A stretch of DNA of 64,000 nt from Blastobasis lacticolella (GCA_905147135.1 LR990039.1:33291708-33355707); one strand, 5' to 3'; positions 45,325 through 57,323 are shown, numbered from the stretch's first letter. The notes: generated from the letters alone by a model not told the origin. Numbers and translations: made by a program.

Positions 45325-45860
45325 TTAAGCACGCTCTACATGTACGCCGACTTGCGGCAAAACTTTTGCCGGGACTTTGTCGACCCTCTATTTCTCGCCT
45401 ATTAGGGTGGTAGCAGGTGTCAAAATGCGTCGATATTATATCGATTCATCAGAGTAATTCAGCAGAAGGTACCATGGTCTACTGTAATTACCTGAACTAC
45501 TAAGGTCCTGGATCATGGTCAAGTACCCTTTCTACGGGAAAAAGCACTAGGAAGAACAAAATAAAATCTATACTTCGGTCATCGGATACATCAATATTTT
45601 TTCTGCGTAGCAGAGCTGTCTATGCATATTGTACATTTTGTTTGTAGAGAGGGAATTTACTTCTCTGTATATTTTGGACATTATTGGATTAACCTTGTAC
45701 ATTTTCGACTAGAAAGAACCAAAGTAATGTGATAATCTCTACTTTGTCTATGAAATAGACGGGACATGGCAAACATGCACGGGACTTCACGAATATAGGC
45801 GAATATTCCCTCTACATTCTCGTATTCCCGCGGAATTTCTTACATGTGGAGTCTGCTTTA
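45325..45860. mobile_element. MITE-like element, copy 2
   Basis: Second copy of 30609-31016. Ends TTAAGCACGCTCTACATGT and (reverse complement) TAAAGCAGACTCCACATGT. It carries about 130 bp extra in the middle (45560-45720). No transposase. Confidence 0.75.
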
Positions 45861-46306
45861 GTCCATATTTTGTAAATAATTACAGTAACTTCAATTACTA
45901 GGTATGTTAGTATGAAATGTATAATCAATTTGGGTAGGTATGCATTTTCTTATCAAAATATTTACGAACGGTAAAGATTTAAAAATGGTAATGATAAAAA
46001 AACAGTGCAGTGCTATTGCAGTGGGCTCAGCACTAGTAATACTCTTGGCGCGCAGCGGTCTCGATGAAAAGCGTCTTTGAGTTTATAAGGCTGCATTGCA
46101 GCGAAATGCAACGTTATTGATGCTTGGGTAAGAAGGTGAGTGACCTACTTATTAGGCTTTCAATATTAATTAATTAATACCTTAGCAATTTACATAACGT
46201 ACATAAAGACGCCTTAGGTTTTTGTTGTGTAGGAGACACACTATATAACTTGTTAAGAGGTAAAACTAATATTTTAAACTAGACTTTCAAAATTTTCTTG
46301 TGAAGG
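45861..46306. other. No gene recognised
   Basis: Short frames only. Confidence 0.5.
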
Positions 46307-46666
46307 TCACATTTGATAGGTTCTGTTACATTCTAAGAAATGCAATTCAATATCATAGACTGGAATAAGGAAAATGAGGGTTCCAATAAACCTATGGGGC
46401 TTCAGTGAGAGCGTAGATATTCTTAAATAAGCTCCAGTGTTTCTTTTAAATTTATGCGAAGAAAATTCAAGTTTAAGTACAAGATTAAAGATCAAGTTCA
46501 AATCTTTTTTGCCATAAGGTACAAAGTAAAATCGATTTTGCTTTATCTCGAACTGCTTCGCCTTGTTAACGAGGACAGCGTTTAATTTTATTAGGAAAAC
46601 CAAATTATTGTTCTCTAACTTTTTCCCGAACTTAATCCGCGAGGCCGGTTCTTGTTTTCCGTCCAT
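46307..46666 (-). CDS. Hypothetical small ORF, uncertain
   Basis: 119 codons on the minus strand from an ATG in a favourable context (GAAAATGG). The product is basic and Lys/Phe/Leu-rich (MDGKQEPASRIKFGKKLEN at the start) with no signal peptide, zinc site or transposon motif. It lies in AT-rich DNA without competing repeats. It could be chance, an exon piece, or a decayed unknown ORF. No homology is claimed. Confidence 0.15.
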   Translation of the reverse strand: MDGKQEPASRIKFGKKLENNNLVFLIKLNAVLVNKAKQFEIKQNRFYFVPYGKKDLNLIFNLVLKLEFSSHKFKRNTGAYLRISTLSLKPHRFIGTLIFLIPVYDIELHFLECNRTYQM

Positions 46667-47473
46667 TTTCGGTCACAACCCTTTCCTGACTTTTCCTTTT
46701 TAACAAAAATAAAGAAATTTTACCTAATTATTTTATTTTTAATAAAGCTAATGTTTTTCAACTCTTGTAGTTATTTATTTCCTTTAATTTGTTCACTTGG
46801 TTAATTATGTAATTTATGTAATATGGTAATGTAAAACTGTCAATATTTATTTGTATAATTCAAAAATATCAAATCATGTCTTATTGAATAGGTCGTAACT
46901 TAGGTATAATATACCTAAGCTGAGTTATGTAGACATGGGAAAATTCACGACTTTGTATTTGAAAATAATTGACATTATTTAAACTGACTTTTTTGTTAAT
47001 AAATTTCATCAATTTGTCAAACGATGTTTGCTTATTTATCTTATCTCTTACCTTCAACCCTATGTCCACACCATCTTCGGCGCCATCGTCGTCACTTATC
47101 CATCCTCACCGGTCCATCAGTGGCGGCGGCCAGGCGGCCAAATACCTGGTAGGTAAGGGAGAGTTTTGCTAAATTATTTATGTTTGTTTTTGTTAGGCTA
47201 CAAGTGTATGTTGTCATATAATGATTTCTTATAAGTAGATTTTTTTCTAAATAGACAATAATAGCTTAAGGTCCCAGTTTTGCCCCACCTGCCCCTACTA
47301 AAACGTAGGGGCCCTGATTTGTTTCATCCCGACATATTGTCTTTCTTTATTTTTATTTCTACTTTTTATTATGCCTCATATACGAAATATTTCGCCTGAT
47401 CTAGTATTCGAATGAAACAGGCACAAGTATTCAAATAATTCGAATATTTCGAATCACATTGTGATGTGTCATA
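46667..47473. other. No gene recognised
   Basis: Includes an AT-rich stretch and GAATATTTCGAATC-type short palindromes (47430-47456). Confidence 0.5.
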
Positions 47474-47716
47474 ACAGTTACAGTCCACTGCAGGACTTAG
47501 GACCTCTCCCACGAAAGGGGAGGTTATTGCCATAATCTCCACGCTTGGCAGGCGGGTTGGAGATCGCAGTGTTTAAATATAACAATGGAAAACGCTGTTG
47601 CCCATTTTCCAGCCTACGGAGTCTAGATCTTTTGCCTCGAAACCATTAGTCGCCCTATACGACACCCGCGAGTGTAAGGGGTTGGTGCTATTCTACTCTG
47701 CCGGACACCACACGGC
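47474..47716 (-). mobile_element. ~260 bp retroelement, minus copy
   Basis: Near full-length copy of 29058-29316 in the opposite orientation: CAGTCCACTGCAGGACTTAG at one end, TGCCGGACACCACACGG at the other. The terminal GATGATG is lost. Confidence 0.85.
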
Positions 47717-48639
47717 TTATATTTCGAATACTGATAAAATAATAAACATTTAGGTAAGACTAGGCTGCCTAAATGTCTTTACCTTCCCGAATTAAATAAA
47801 AACAATAATTTGAGGTTAATTGATCACGGTACGACCGGGCGACCGGGAATAAATGCAATTTACAAGGCAAAGCTGCAAAGTTTAATGTTTTAAGGAGATT
47901 AACTGTTATTTACATTCTATTCATGTCGTCTGACACATAAAACACTAACCAAAGTTAATATTTTTTTGTTATGATTCGGTATGTTGATATGGTGTGCAGC
48001 GGGTATGATTTCACGAATTTCTTTTTAATAGTATTAATTTAAAATGAAGTACATTAATTATGAAATGGAGCCCAATGCCTAAATGTCTTTATTTACATTG
48101 CTTAAGTACACTAACGTACGTACTTAAGTACACTACTTCAGGTTTTCGAAATATACAAAACATTTTATCTCGCAAAGGCACACATTAGTAGGTATTATCA
48201 TTATGACTGTTTAATATTGTTTTCTGTGTCTTATAATAGTACAATTCGAAAACTTCGGAAATCACGAAATTCGAATAATTAAAATCCCTAATGTTAGCAT
48301 CTTTGAATTGTTGTCCGTGTTATATAAGTTTTCCGTCTATCCTCTCTTTGGCTTCGGTTCGGCTGCCGCCGTCCGCCCGCGGTGGCATCCTACCCTAAAA
48401 CTAGGCATTTGTTTGTACGAGTGCGGGGAGGAAATGAAAAAGGAAACGTTTCGCGGCCAATAGCTGGGCTCGAAGGGTGTCGCCGGCATTTAGTGAATCT
48501 ACATGAGATTGGAATATTTCCCGTTCCGCGGCGTGTATGGCGGGAGCGAAGTATCGCGGGTTATGCAATCAATGGTGTGCCGCTTGTTTTTGCTAACGTG
48601 TTTGGGCTGCTCAGCAACGTGATTCGCTTTCGCGTGATT

Positions 48640-48642
<3 letters not shown>
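47717..48642. other. Unassigned, with a GC-richer patch
   Basis: 48340-48400 is C/G-rich (GCTGCCGCCGTCCGCCCGCG). The 104-codon plus frame at 48382-48696 runs into the TA repeat and is not convincing. A promoter-proximal host segment is possible but unsupported. Confidence 0.35.

Positions 48643-48682
<40 letters not shown>
48643..48682. repeat. TA microsatellite
   Basis: About 20 uninterrupted TA units. Confidence 0.95.
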
Positions 48683-48684
<2 letters not shown>

Positions 48685-48927
48685 TCCTTTGGGTAGATTT
48701 TTATTTCCTGTGGTGTTTGAATACCTATTTTAGTTCTTACACTTTTTTTATACAGCATTACAGATATAGTAACGAAAACATAAATTTAAATATTTTAATT
48801 ATAATTCAATGGTGACGCGTCAGTCTCGCTAAAAATCGAAAACGGGTGCACCGATTTGAATACCTAATTGTTTTTTTGTACTGATGGTTATAATACCGGA
48901 GTGGTCCAACGCAAAGAAAAAAGCATA

Positions 48928-49070
48928 GGTAGGGGTAAAAAGCGTAGGTGTAGGGTAGGTGAAAGATAGGTGTAGGGTAGATATATAGGTAAGATGTAGG
49001 GTAGGAGTTTGGTAGGGTATGGTAGAGTTAGGGTAGAAGTAGGGCTTAGTAGGGTAGAGAAGGAATAGAA
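48928..49070. repeat. Degenerate TAGGGTAG minisatellite
   Basis: Repeated TAGGGTAGG-type words with irregular spacing (GTGTAGGGTAGGTG, GATGTAGGGTAGGAG and others). Not the insect telomere unit TTAGG. Confidence 0.75.
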
Positions 49071-49502
49071 CAACACACGGACAAAGCCGTGCCGTGCCAA
49101 CTACTAATACTAGAATATCTTTTTTAATAAATTATCTAATGTCAACAGATGCATCTGTCCATGCTGAAGGTGTCATAACTGAGGGACAAACAAAGAAAAA
49201 CACGTCACAAGTCCCGCTGACATGTAGGCTTACGACAGATTAATGTTCCGATATGTAGTAGGTATCTAAATTTTCAATCATTTCTAGAGGCGCGCGACGG
49301 AAGTGCTCCGGGTTCGTATTAATTTGTGGCGTCTGTAACTACGGGGCGTCCCAATTGCCCTGTTTCCCGGTTGGCCGCCCGACGCCGGATCAGCCGCCGG
49401 TTCGAGGGACGGACGGTAGCGTTTGTGAGTAGTAACCGTGAGTCTGCTGATGTGGTCGATATGATTCTGGCCCGAGAGAAAAGTCCACCGCTGTAATGTA
49501 CC

Positions 49503-49772
49503 TGACGACCTGAGTGGTTCAATGGTCAACATGCCGGTCTGCCACGCAAGAGGTCCCGGGTTCGATTCCCGGCCGGGCAGAAATTGAAATGATGAATTTT
49601 AATTTCTGTTACGGGTCTGGGTGTTCAATGTATAATAAGTATGTATTTAAAAAGTATTTAAGTAGTATATCAGTTATCTAGCACCCATAGCACAAGCTTT
49701 GCTTAGTTTGGGGCTAGATGGCGCTGTGTGAATTTGTCCACGAATATTTATTTATTTATTTATTATTTATTA
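49503..49772 (+). repeat. tRNA-Gly-derived SINE, full length
   Basis: The head GACGACCTGAGTGGTTCAAT then GGTCAACATGC resembles a tRNA-Gly. The anticodon position GCC is kept (CTGCCAC, 49539-49545) and the B-box GGTTCGATTCC (49559-49569) is perfect. Then GAAATGATGAATTTTAATTT, a LINE-like body (TTTGGGGCTAGATGGCGCTG) and an ATTT repeat tail. Other copies: 54329-54558, and 44472-44611 without the head. Confidence 0.9.
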
Positions 49773-49960
49773 TAACAATTTTATATGTGATAATCGGTAC
49801 CTACATGTCATACATAACAATGCTATATGACCGTTTCTCAGAATTTTAACCGTATAGCTAGCTACACATGGCGTACAATTTTTTACCGCGTGACCACTGT
49901 CACGCTTAAATAGGTTTTAAGAGTTTCGTGGTTATTCACTATAATTTCATCACACATCTA
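49773..49960. other. Spacer
   Basis: No feature. Confidence 0.5.
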
Positions 49961-50763
49961 CTCTGTCTAGAAAGTACCGGGAAAAGGGCAATAATTATTC
50001 GTCTAAATGTTTTTTGATGCCCTCAAAGTAAGCCCCTTCCGAAATACACCTCCGCCAACGAATAATCCAATCTTCCAAATATTTTTTAACTATTTTTTGG
50101 AATGGACTTGTGTTGTCGCCACAGTGTACTTTCTATATTTTACACCGCGAATTCTCTTCTATGTCTTCTATCGAGTGAAAACAGCGCTATTCCGAAACAT
50201 GTTGACCGGTTTGCATGGCAAACTCGGAAACCCATGTCTTCATCACTAATAACAATGCGTTCTACGAATGTAGGGTCGAAATTGACTCTTTCTTGCATGT
50301 CTTCAGCGAGTTTTAGAAGAAAATTTAGATATTTCGGTACTAGTCATGCCCAAGTGATCGTTTAAATGGTACGAATCGATTCGTGAAGCACAGAGAGTTC
50401 AATGGTTATCTCTCTCAAACATTTTTCAGTTATGCGATGTTAAGTTCAATTAAAGACGTCAATGAGCGACCAGAGCGAGGCAAATCTTCCATCACATCTC
50501 GACCGCTTTTGAATGCACTATACTATCGTATGCTCAGGGACACCGAACACGAAATTCCATTTGCGATGCAAAATTTGATACAAAGTATAAATATTCGATG
50601 TTGTTGTCCATTATAAATACACTTGTAATGAATTAACAAAATCAAGCACTGTCAACAAATTAAATGACAGGTGGTGCTCAAACTCCGCGCCAATATTTAA
50701 ACCGTTTGTGCCAACTTAGCGACAAAAAGAATTATTAATTCCCGGTTCTTTTTTGACAGAATG
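49961..50763 (-). pseudogene. Mariner element with both ends, transposase decayed
   Basis: The ends are inverted copies (CTCTGTCTAGAAAGTACCGG against CATTCTGTCAAAAAAGAACC then GGG), each next to a TA target site (49959-49960 and 50764-50765). The minus strand carries transposase pieces in order: GRDVMEDLPRSGRS, HESIRTI, DHLGMTS, NFDPTFVERIVISDED (the GDE/SDE block with a catalytic Asp), and FAMQTGQHVSE. At ~800 bp it is shorter than a 1.3 kb mariner, so it is internally deleted, with many frameshifts and stops. The second catalytic region is missing. Confidence 0.9.
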
Positions 50764-50807
50764 TATTATCAGGTTTGGTACCACTCTCAGAGTCTATTCG
50801 TGACCAT

Positions 50808-50907
50808 GGGGCTTACCATGAGTTCTTATAGCAGAACCTAAACAGAACTGCACTGCCTAGACGTCAGTTCTGTTTAGGTCCGGCTATAAGAGCTCATGGT
50901 AAGCCCC
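50808..50907. repeat. 100-nt hairpin, 43 bp stem
   Basis: 50808-50850 and 50865-50907 are inverted copies with 3 mismatches in 43 positions, around a 14-nt loop (starting GGGGCTTACCATGAG). No coding capacity. Could be a very short foldback element or an RNA hairpin; expression is unknown. Confidence 0.85.
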
Positions 50908-52828
50908 CACGACACATGCAAAAATATGTTTACTCTGTATTCGCCTATATAGTCTCAGGAATTTAATACCGTTACGGAGGCGGTGATTACGGCCGTATCC
51001 CACGCAGGCAGAGACTATCGACGATTAAATTTTTAGTCTAGTTTTAGCATCGCTGTCTCCCGTCGCTTGAGCCGCTTTATTTCAACTGAATCGTATGATC
51101 GTTATCTCTCATCGATCATTTAGCGTTCCCCCGTGCATTCGCGACCGTGTCTGGGAAATCATTGCTAATTGTTCTTGCAGTGCCACCGGGCAGACGGTTG
51201 TTACTTCGTGTTTGCTGAGTGGATTGCTTCAATTTTTTCTGATGAAGTTCATTTCTTAGTAATTTCTTAGTACTTTGCCGGAGATTTGTGGCGTCCGGTA
51301 GAGTAGAACATACCACAAATTTGTGCTATTTATAAAAGGCCATTTTTGTATGGCCATATCGTTTGAGGATTAAATGCTCTAGGGTGATTACGAACTAAAA
51401 GGATTAGAAAGATTCCAAACAGCACGACTAGCATAGAGATTATGGAAAAACCATCTACTAATGTGCGGGGCTCACGTCCTAAAATGGTCTAGAAGAACAA
51501 TAAAATATTAAATAAATCCATAGCACATTTAAATAAAAAACACATTTTTCATATGTCATTGGTGTAAGTAAGTACCTACAATATTTTTCTTACTTTTCTT
51601 GCAACAACGGTAGAAGGGTTGTTTAATCAAGCGGAAAAAGTCTATCTTTGAAATACATATTTAATCTTTGATGTGGGTACATGTCTTACGGCTGCGGTAT
51701 AGGCTTGCACATTTGATTTTCCTTTACTAAGGATAGTAAAACCCTTTAAGGTTTCCGTAACAGGAAGCTATAAACTTGTGTCGAGGGATTCGATTGATGT
51801 GACAAGCCCAATCGGGACGGAAAGACTTTCAGACAATGTTGTTAACTCCTTTGTATTCTCCACGAGATTTGAACGCATCGCACTGGCATACGTTTTTGTT
51901 TTTCATACAAAAACTACAATCTGACGTAGAATCCACAATGGATGTCTGGGGCCCAACTAAGGACGTTAAGGTGGGTGACGAATGTATGTGATGAACAGCA
52001 GCCTTCGCAACTGTGGCGATACTCGCTAACTTCGTTGCATGCTCGAAGAAAGTTAAGGCACAGACCTAGTTTATCCATAAAGATGTTCATAATTAGAGCT
52101 TTTTGCAATATTTATTTGGTCTTTTGATCGTTCCTTCAGAATTTCTTTTTCTTATTATTTAATCACTGACCGATATTCCCATTTAAACAAGATAAAAAAA
52201 ATTATAGTCTTTTTTAAAAGGTCGAGGAAGCAAAAACAATGGTAATTCCTTTAAAAAATGATTTATATATTTATAATATTTACAGAAATTGTAACATTAC
52301 AGAGAGCCATTTCGCTACAATGAATTTATAAGCATGGGTATTTATGCAGGATCGATATAATATTATGTGCAAATTTAATAAATACTGTATGGTACTTACA
52401 GGCATCATACTTTCGAAGTCCTTCTTACATTCACTCATCAAGAATATTGTCGTACTCGCAAACAAATCACACTGCGGTGCTGAAGATAGTACGCAGTTGA
52501 TGCGCGCGCTCAGCGCCGCCAGTAACTTTTATTAGGGCCAAATACATACGTAGTTGTAAGGAATCGAATCCTAAGTGTCCTTGTAGGAAGAGCGTTAGGA
52601 ACAAAAACGGATAATACCCCTACTGCCGCTTGTAGAGGTATCGCAGAAATCGTTTCTGTACTTGCTCAATCATGAGAGTATACTTTTGGGGATGGGAGTA
52701 TGATAGTTCTATTAAAAATTATATTCGTCTAAGCGAAAACTCTTGACAATTAGAATTACTTAGGTTCAATTTTTTTTCTTTTAGTGAATTGGATACAAGC
52801 ATACATATATAAATTATGAAACAAGACA
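50908..52828. other. No gene recognised
   Basis: Frames of at most 66 codons without motifs. GTGGCGTCCGGTAGAGTAGAACATACC at 51288-51314 weakly echoes the start of the ~260 bp retroelement. Confidence 0.5.
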
Positions 52829-53301
52829 GCCGTGTGGTGTCCGGCAGATTAGAATAGCACCAACCCCTTACAGTCATGGGTGTCGTACAAGGCGACTAAT
52901 GTTTTCGAGGCAAAAGATCAAAAGTCTCCGTAGTCTGGAAAATGGGCAGCAGCTTTTTCCATTGTTATTTTTTATTTTATTTTATTTTGTTTATTAACAT
53001 GAATCAACAGCTTTCTTTTGTTACAAATACATACTTAGTCTATTATTCTATACATAAGCCAATTACTGATTCACACTTTGTTTCCAAAAAATATAAAATT
53101 TAAACTATATGGTAGGTATGTTTAATTTTAATTAAATCTTAAATAGGAGGTAGGAATTAATTTGACTCGTAGCAAATCAAAATTATATTCAAACACTGCG
53201 ATCTTCAACCCGCCTGCCAAGCGTGGAGATTATGGCAATAACCTCCCCTATCGTGGGAGAGGCCCTAAGTCCTGCAGTGGACTGTTACGGGCTGTGATGT
53301 G
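52829..53301 (+). mobile_element. ~260 bp retroelement, interrupted copy
   Basis: Plus copy of 29058-29316, split at CATTGTTAT by about 210 bp of AT-rich DNA (52970-53182). Both halves match the intact copy, and the 3' half ends GGGCTGTGATG. Confidence 0.85.
52970..53182 (-). mobile_element. Nested AT-rich insert
   Basis: Begins TTTTTATTTTATTTTATTTT on the plus strand, like the reversed tail of a LINE. No coding frame. The TTAT at both edges may be a short target duplication. Confidence 0.5.
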
Positions 53302-53324
53302 ACACATATATAAAGCTCACGCAT

Positions 53325-53420
53325 GTGTCCCACTGGTGGGGTAGGCAAAGACTATGTACCGCCATTTTGCTCTGTCCTGACACAACCCCCTAGCCTCGCA
53401 TATTTACAACTCTTTTCATA
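53325..53420 (+). repeat. Dispersed repeat fragment
   Basis: TGGGGTAGGCAAAGAC then TTGCTCTGTCCTGACAC is related to 8980-9070 (AGAGTAGGTAGAGACGAC then TTGCTATGGTCCTGACA). Confidence 0.45.
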
Positions 53421-54328
53421 CATCTCCTTTTATTCTTACCACTTCGGACCCCAGCTTTTTTGAGAACATTACCGATCTGATCGGTGAATGTTTTCCTGGG
53501 TTGTCCTCTTTAAAAATAAATCCTCTTAAAAGTAAATTGGATCCACTTTAGAAAACATTTATTTTATTTATCCCCTGTTTAATAACAACGTGTACGCTGT
53601 GAGGCTAGTTTCTGTATATGCCTAACTCTTTTGCAAACTTATCCCCTATTCCGCCCATTCAGGGGGTTAATTTCCAGAAATCCCCATTCACGTTACATTA
53701 GAAACCTCATTGAATGATTTCAAGTTCCTATGTCTAGCACTTGCGCCTGTTTGTTAGAAGTTGTCAATATTTTTAAACATTCCAGGCTCGGTTTTACCCC
53801 TTAACGGCCGAATTCAACAAATAAACTTTAGTGAAGTTTGTAATTATTTGTTTTGTAGAATATTTGTACAAAGTATCAAGTGAATTCACTGAAGGAATAT
53901 GAAAGTTTCATATGAACTTTCTCCTCCTATTTCAACACCTTAGCGGGGAAATATCTAATAATCCCTTCTTAGCACTCACCGTCGTCATATTAAAAACCTC
54001 GGTGCAAAGTTGCAAGCTTCTACACATAACGCCCAGCGGTTTCGGCTTTCCGTCGTTTGCACAGATTCCGTCTACAGTTTTATATATTTAGATATTTTAA
54101 TATTTTTGCATCTAATTTAAAAATGTAGCATAGGTATAGGTATAAGGTCATTCTTTAGGCATTGTTCTCCACTTTGTGTTTGCCATTCAGACCTTAAATG
54201 CATTTGTCTAATAAAATGGCACGTATTTCATTTAGTATCTTGGTATCTTGATCTTCAGTGGTGATAGGATACTGTCAAGAGTACTTGGCCTCCAAGTTTC
54301 TTACTGAATACTAAGATGGCTGCTATTT
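53421..54328. other. No gene recognised
   Basis: No motif-bearing frame. Confidence 0.5.
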
Positions 54329-54558
54329 GACGACCTGAGTGGTTCAGTGGTCAACATTTGTGATCTGCTACGCAAGAGGTCCCGGTTTCTATTCCCGGCC
54401 GGGCAGAAATTGAAATGATGAATTTTAATTTCTGTTACGGGTCTGGGTGTTCTATGTATAATAAGTATGTTTAAAAAAAAAGTATATGTAGTTTATCAGT
54501 TTTTGGGGCTAGATGGCGCTGTGTGAATTTGTCCACGATTATTTATTTATTTATTTAG
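54329..54558 (+). repeat. tRNA-Gly-derived SINE, second copy
   Basis: Starts GACGACCTGAGTGGTTCAGT. The anticodon position is mutated to GCT and the B-box is damaged (GGTTTCTATTCC). The body is shortened by about 35 bp relative to 49503-49772. ATTT repeats at the 3' end. Confidence 0.85.
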
Positions 54559-55939
54559 TTAGATGTGTAGTAGGCAACTACTAACTTTGACATCAGTAGA
54601 TTAATCAGGCTTGTTTTTGAAATAAGTTAGTGTACCTGTATTCCGATTACGGGTTTATATTTTTTAAGGATTGAGGAAATCAAACTCGGACAATAGATTG
54701 AAATGGCGATTACTCCACCGCACCGACAATTTGTAATATGTGTTTGGATTAATGAATTTATGATAATGATGAGGAGTAAAATTAGAACGAACCAAACGAG
54801 TGTTATAGCAGCTTTCAAAGCAGTACCAAAACGTATTATACCTACCTACGTTATGTTAAACCTCAGAACAATATTAATAGTAATTTAGTCGCGCACTCAC
54901 ACTTACACACCCACGCAAAATTTGCTGACCACTACAGATTAATTTAAGATTTTTTTCTCCTTCTGCAATAGTCATGTTTTGCAAACTAATTTTGCTGTCG
55001 AGTCAATAATTAGGTATGTACATCATCTCATCATAAGTCATCATCATATTTTTAGTCGTTTTCTATCCAAAATAAACGTACCTAATATTATAAATATTTT
55101 TCTCTGAAATTGTAATAATATATTCCTGGCGCGTGTAACAAATTTATTCGTGGTTTCCCAACTTGGGAAGTGTTCGAGTCAACTTGCTTGTATACAGTTC
55201 GGTTCGGGTATCACACGGTTATGAAAATTTTATGGGACTCGGAATATGGAACGGTGATTTTAGCGTAGCTATACGTTAATAAGGACCAACTTAAGGAGAT
55301 AAAAATTACCTATATCTGACCAGCTTTTCGTAGCCGAGAATCATTTTATGTTTCACATTATTTTCCATACAAATGTCACTCGCAAATAATCTTTAATATT
55401 TGATATGTACTTAGTTTGGCACAGACACAGAGTTCTCGAATGAAATCAAACATAATTTCCCTGTAAAACCCGAAGGTATAAGATAAAAATAACACGAATA
55501 AAACTAATTTACAGAAACGCGCGCTATAGATTTAATTATTTATGTAAGTATTACAATTGAAAAAAATATTTCCAAAGCCTGCACCGACACTGGCTTGACA
55601 ATCAGGAAGTGCTATCTTCACAGTGATTGATAGTCTTATTTCCGTTCGTCTGGAAAAACCAAAAAAGGAATGAAGAAAAAATGATGGCTTCTTTCGATAG
55701 TCTACATTTTACTTTTCCTCTTGATTGGTTGTCCGGTTGAAAAATATATTTGAAGGTTTTGACCTTGATATTTTGATATCATCGCTAAATTCCGCTGTAT
55801 GGAAATTCTGTAATCAGTAACCATTATTATCTCAAGGTTGGGTTTTAAGCGAGTTTCTTTGTACATCTTATAATCAATTCCAATCATGAAGTCATATTGT
55901 TCTGACGGCAAAAACCAAATTGCCGGTTGTAGCACCCCA
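54559..55939. other. No gene recognised
   Basis: The minus frame 55702-55947 (81 codons) begins inside a repeat and is not accepted as a gene. Confidence 0.5.
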
Positions 55940-56070
55940 TAAACCACTGGAAACCCACCGGCAGGAATACTATTTAAAATAGTATTGTTTGGTAATCTGT
56001 AAGGTACTTCCCCAGTCGGGCGACTCCAATTATATCAATAGGTATCTCGTTAAGCCCTACCTCTCTGAAA
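55940..56070 (-). repeat. Short poly-A retroelement, partial copy 4
   Basis: ACTGGAAACCCACCGGCAGG through ACTTCCCCAGTCGGGCGACT to CTACCTCTCTGA matches the 5' 130 bp of the family at 10040-10391. The 3' part and poly-A are missing. Confidence 0.75.
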
Positions 56071-56589
56071 TGGTATAAAACAACTTGCCGGGAACCGATT
56101 AGGTTACCTATTAAAAACGACTTTTCTTAAGACATTTTTTTCGCCCGCAAATAAAAGAAAATAGCTCTATTTGTTTTGTGTGTATTGAAAAATGTTGAAT
56201 AGATTCCTATGGGAAATGCCCTATAGGTTATGATGCAAGTATGAGTTTATTTATTATTATGTTAACGTATTAAATTTTAATGTGTATTAATATTCAATGG
56301 TTTCCATATTTTTTCCTTTACTGGTCCTTTCCCTCGCTATACGATTTTAGGTATGAAAGGTATCTCTTATAGACCTCAGCTTGTAGCTTATGATAAATGA
56401 ATTTACGAGACTCCATACACGTTCCAGAGAAAAAGCATCTTGAGTGGCCGACAGACATACAGATTTGTATATTTGAGGTTCGAGTCCCAAAAAGATAGAT
56501 ATTAAAACCATGCCCGCTTTAGTTAAAAATAAAACAAATTCGGGCTGAGCCACACACCAACAGCACTAGTTGAGGATTGGTCTAGCTGC
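56071..56589. other. No gene recognised
   Basis: Non-coding. It could include upstream sequence of the exon candidate that follows. Confidence 0.45.
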
Positions 56590-56822
56590 TGGAAGGTGAG
56601 GCGCAGTCGCGTCAACCGCGGAGGGGATGGTCCTGCCCCGGTATGCCTGACTAGATGTCCTCACCTCACAGTTCGCAGGGCGCTCGAGTCAGACCGACGC
56701 GTTTGCCCACCGCGCCCTTCCCAGCCGGATAATCGGAAAAAGTTTTCCCCGACATCCGGCGTCGCGTTCCGTGAGCATTTGGACGAGTTTTGGCCAGTGT
56801 TCTGGAGCGCCTAGAATGCAAG
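56590..56822 (+). other. Candidate host first exon with splice donor
   Basis: A GC-rich, CpG-rich island of about 230 bp in AT-rich DNA that matches no repeat in the window. Near its end an ATG (56816-56818) is followed by CAAG and a consensus donor GTAAGG (56823 onward). This is a typical first-exon layout, a long 5' UTR with only a few codons before intron 1. The 72-codon upstream frame (56596-56814) would then be non-coding. No promoter element was identified, and the downstream gene is outside or unrecognised. It could also be an unknown repeat. Confidence 0.35.
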
Positions 56823-57323
56823 GTAAGGATATTTCCGTTTTGTCTATTTTGTCTTGTTACATTTTTACGGCAAGTTCAGTTAAGTAAGGTGCTATTAAGC
56901 GAAGTTTTAAGTTTATTTTACGCTCTTTGCTCCGTGAATGTGTTTACGTTTTGATATGATTTTAGGGGTGTTTAAGCTCTGCGATTGTGGTTCTTGGAAT
57001 TTTTTAAATTAAATTTAATATATTGGCAGGTACGTTTTTTATTTTGTTATATTAACGTTTTAAAAATCGACTTAGGTATTTATGTAGGATATTTTCAAGT
57101 CATAGTATGTTTTAAAAAATCACACATACCTTGCAAGTGTTCGTACGTAATATTTAAGTTAAACACACGTTTAAAGACATCGAAATCGTACAGAAATCGA
57201 AAATGGGGAAAAATGATTTGGTACTTTAAAAACATTGTATTCATTTAAATATTTGATAGGTATAACATACCATTATCTAATAACAAGTACCTATTAAATG
57301 AAAATCTTGTCGTTTACTTAGTT
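56823..57323. other. AT-rich; possible intron
   Basis: Composition drops sharply to AT-rich after the donor. No gene. Confidence 0.4.

Noticed and set aside
48382..48696. 104-codon ORF
   Set aside because: The C-terminal quarter is translated TA microsatellite, and no motif is present.
48928..49070. Interstitial telomere repeat
   Set aside because: The unit is TAGGG-like and irregular, not TTAGG.
49503..49578. tRNA-Gly gene
   Set aside because: It is the head of a SINE: a LINE-like body and ATTT tail follow, and related copies with and without the head exist.
55702..55947. Retropepsin-like ORF (DFMIGID motif)
   Set aside because: The start lies in a repeat, the catalytic DTG/DSG triad is absent and the match is a few residues only.
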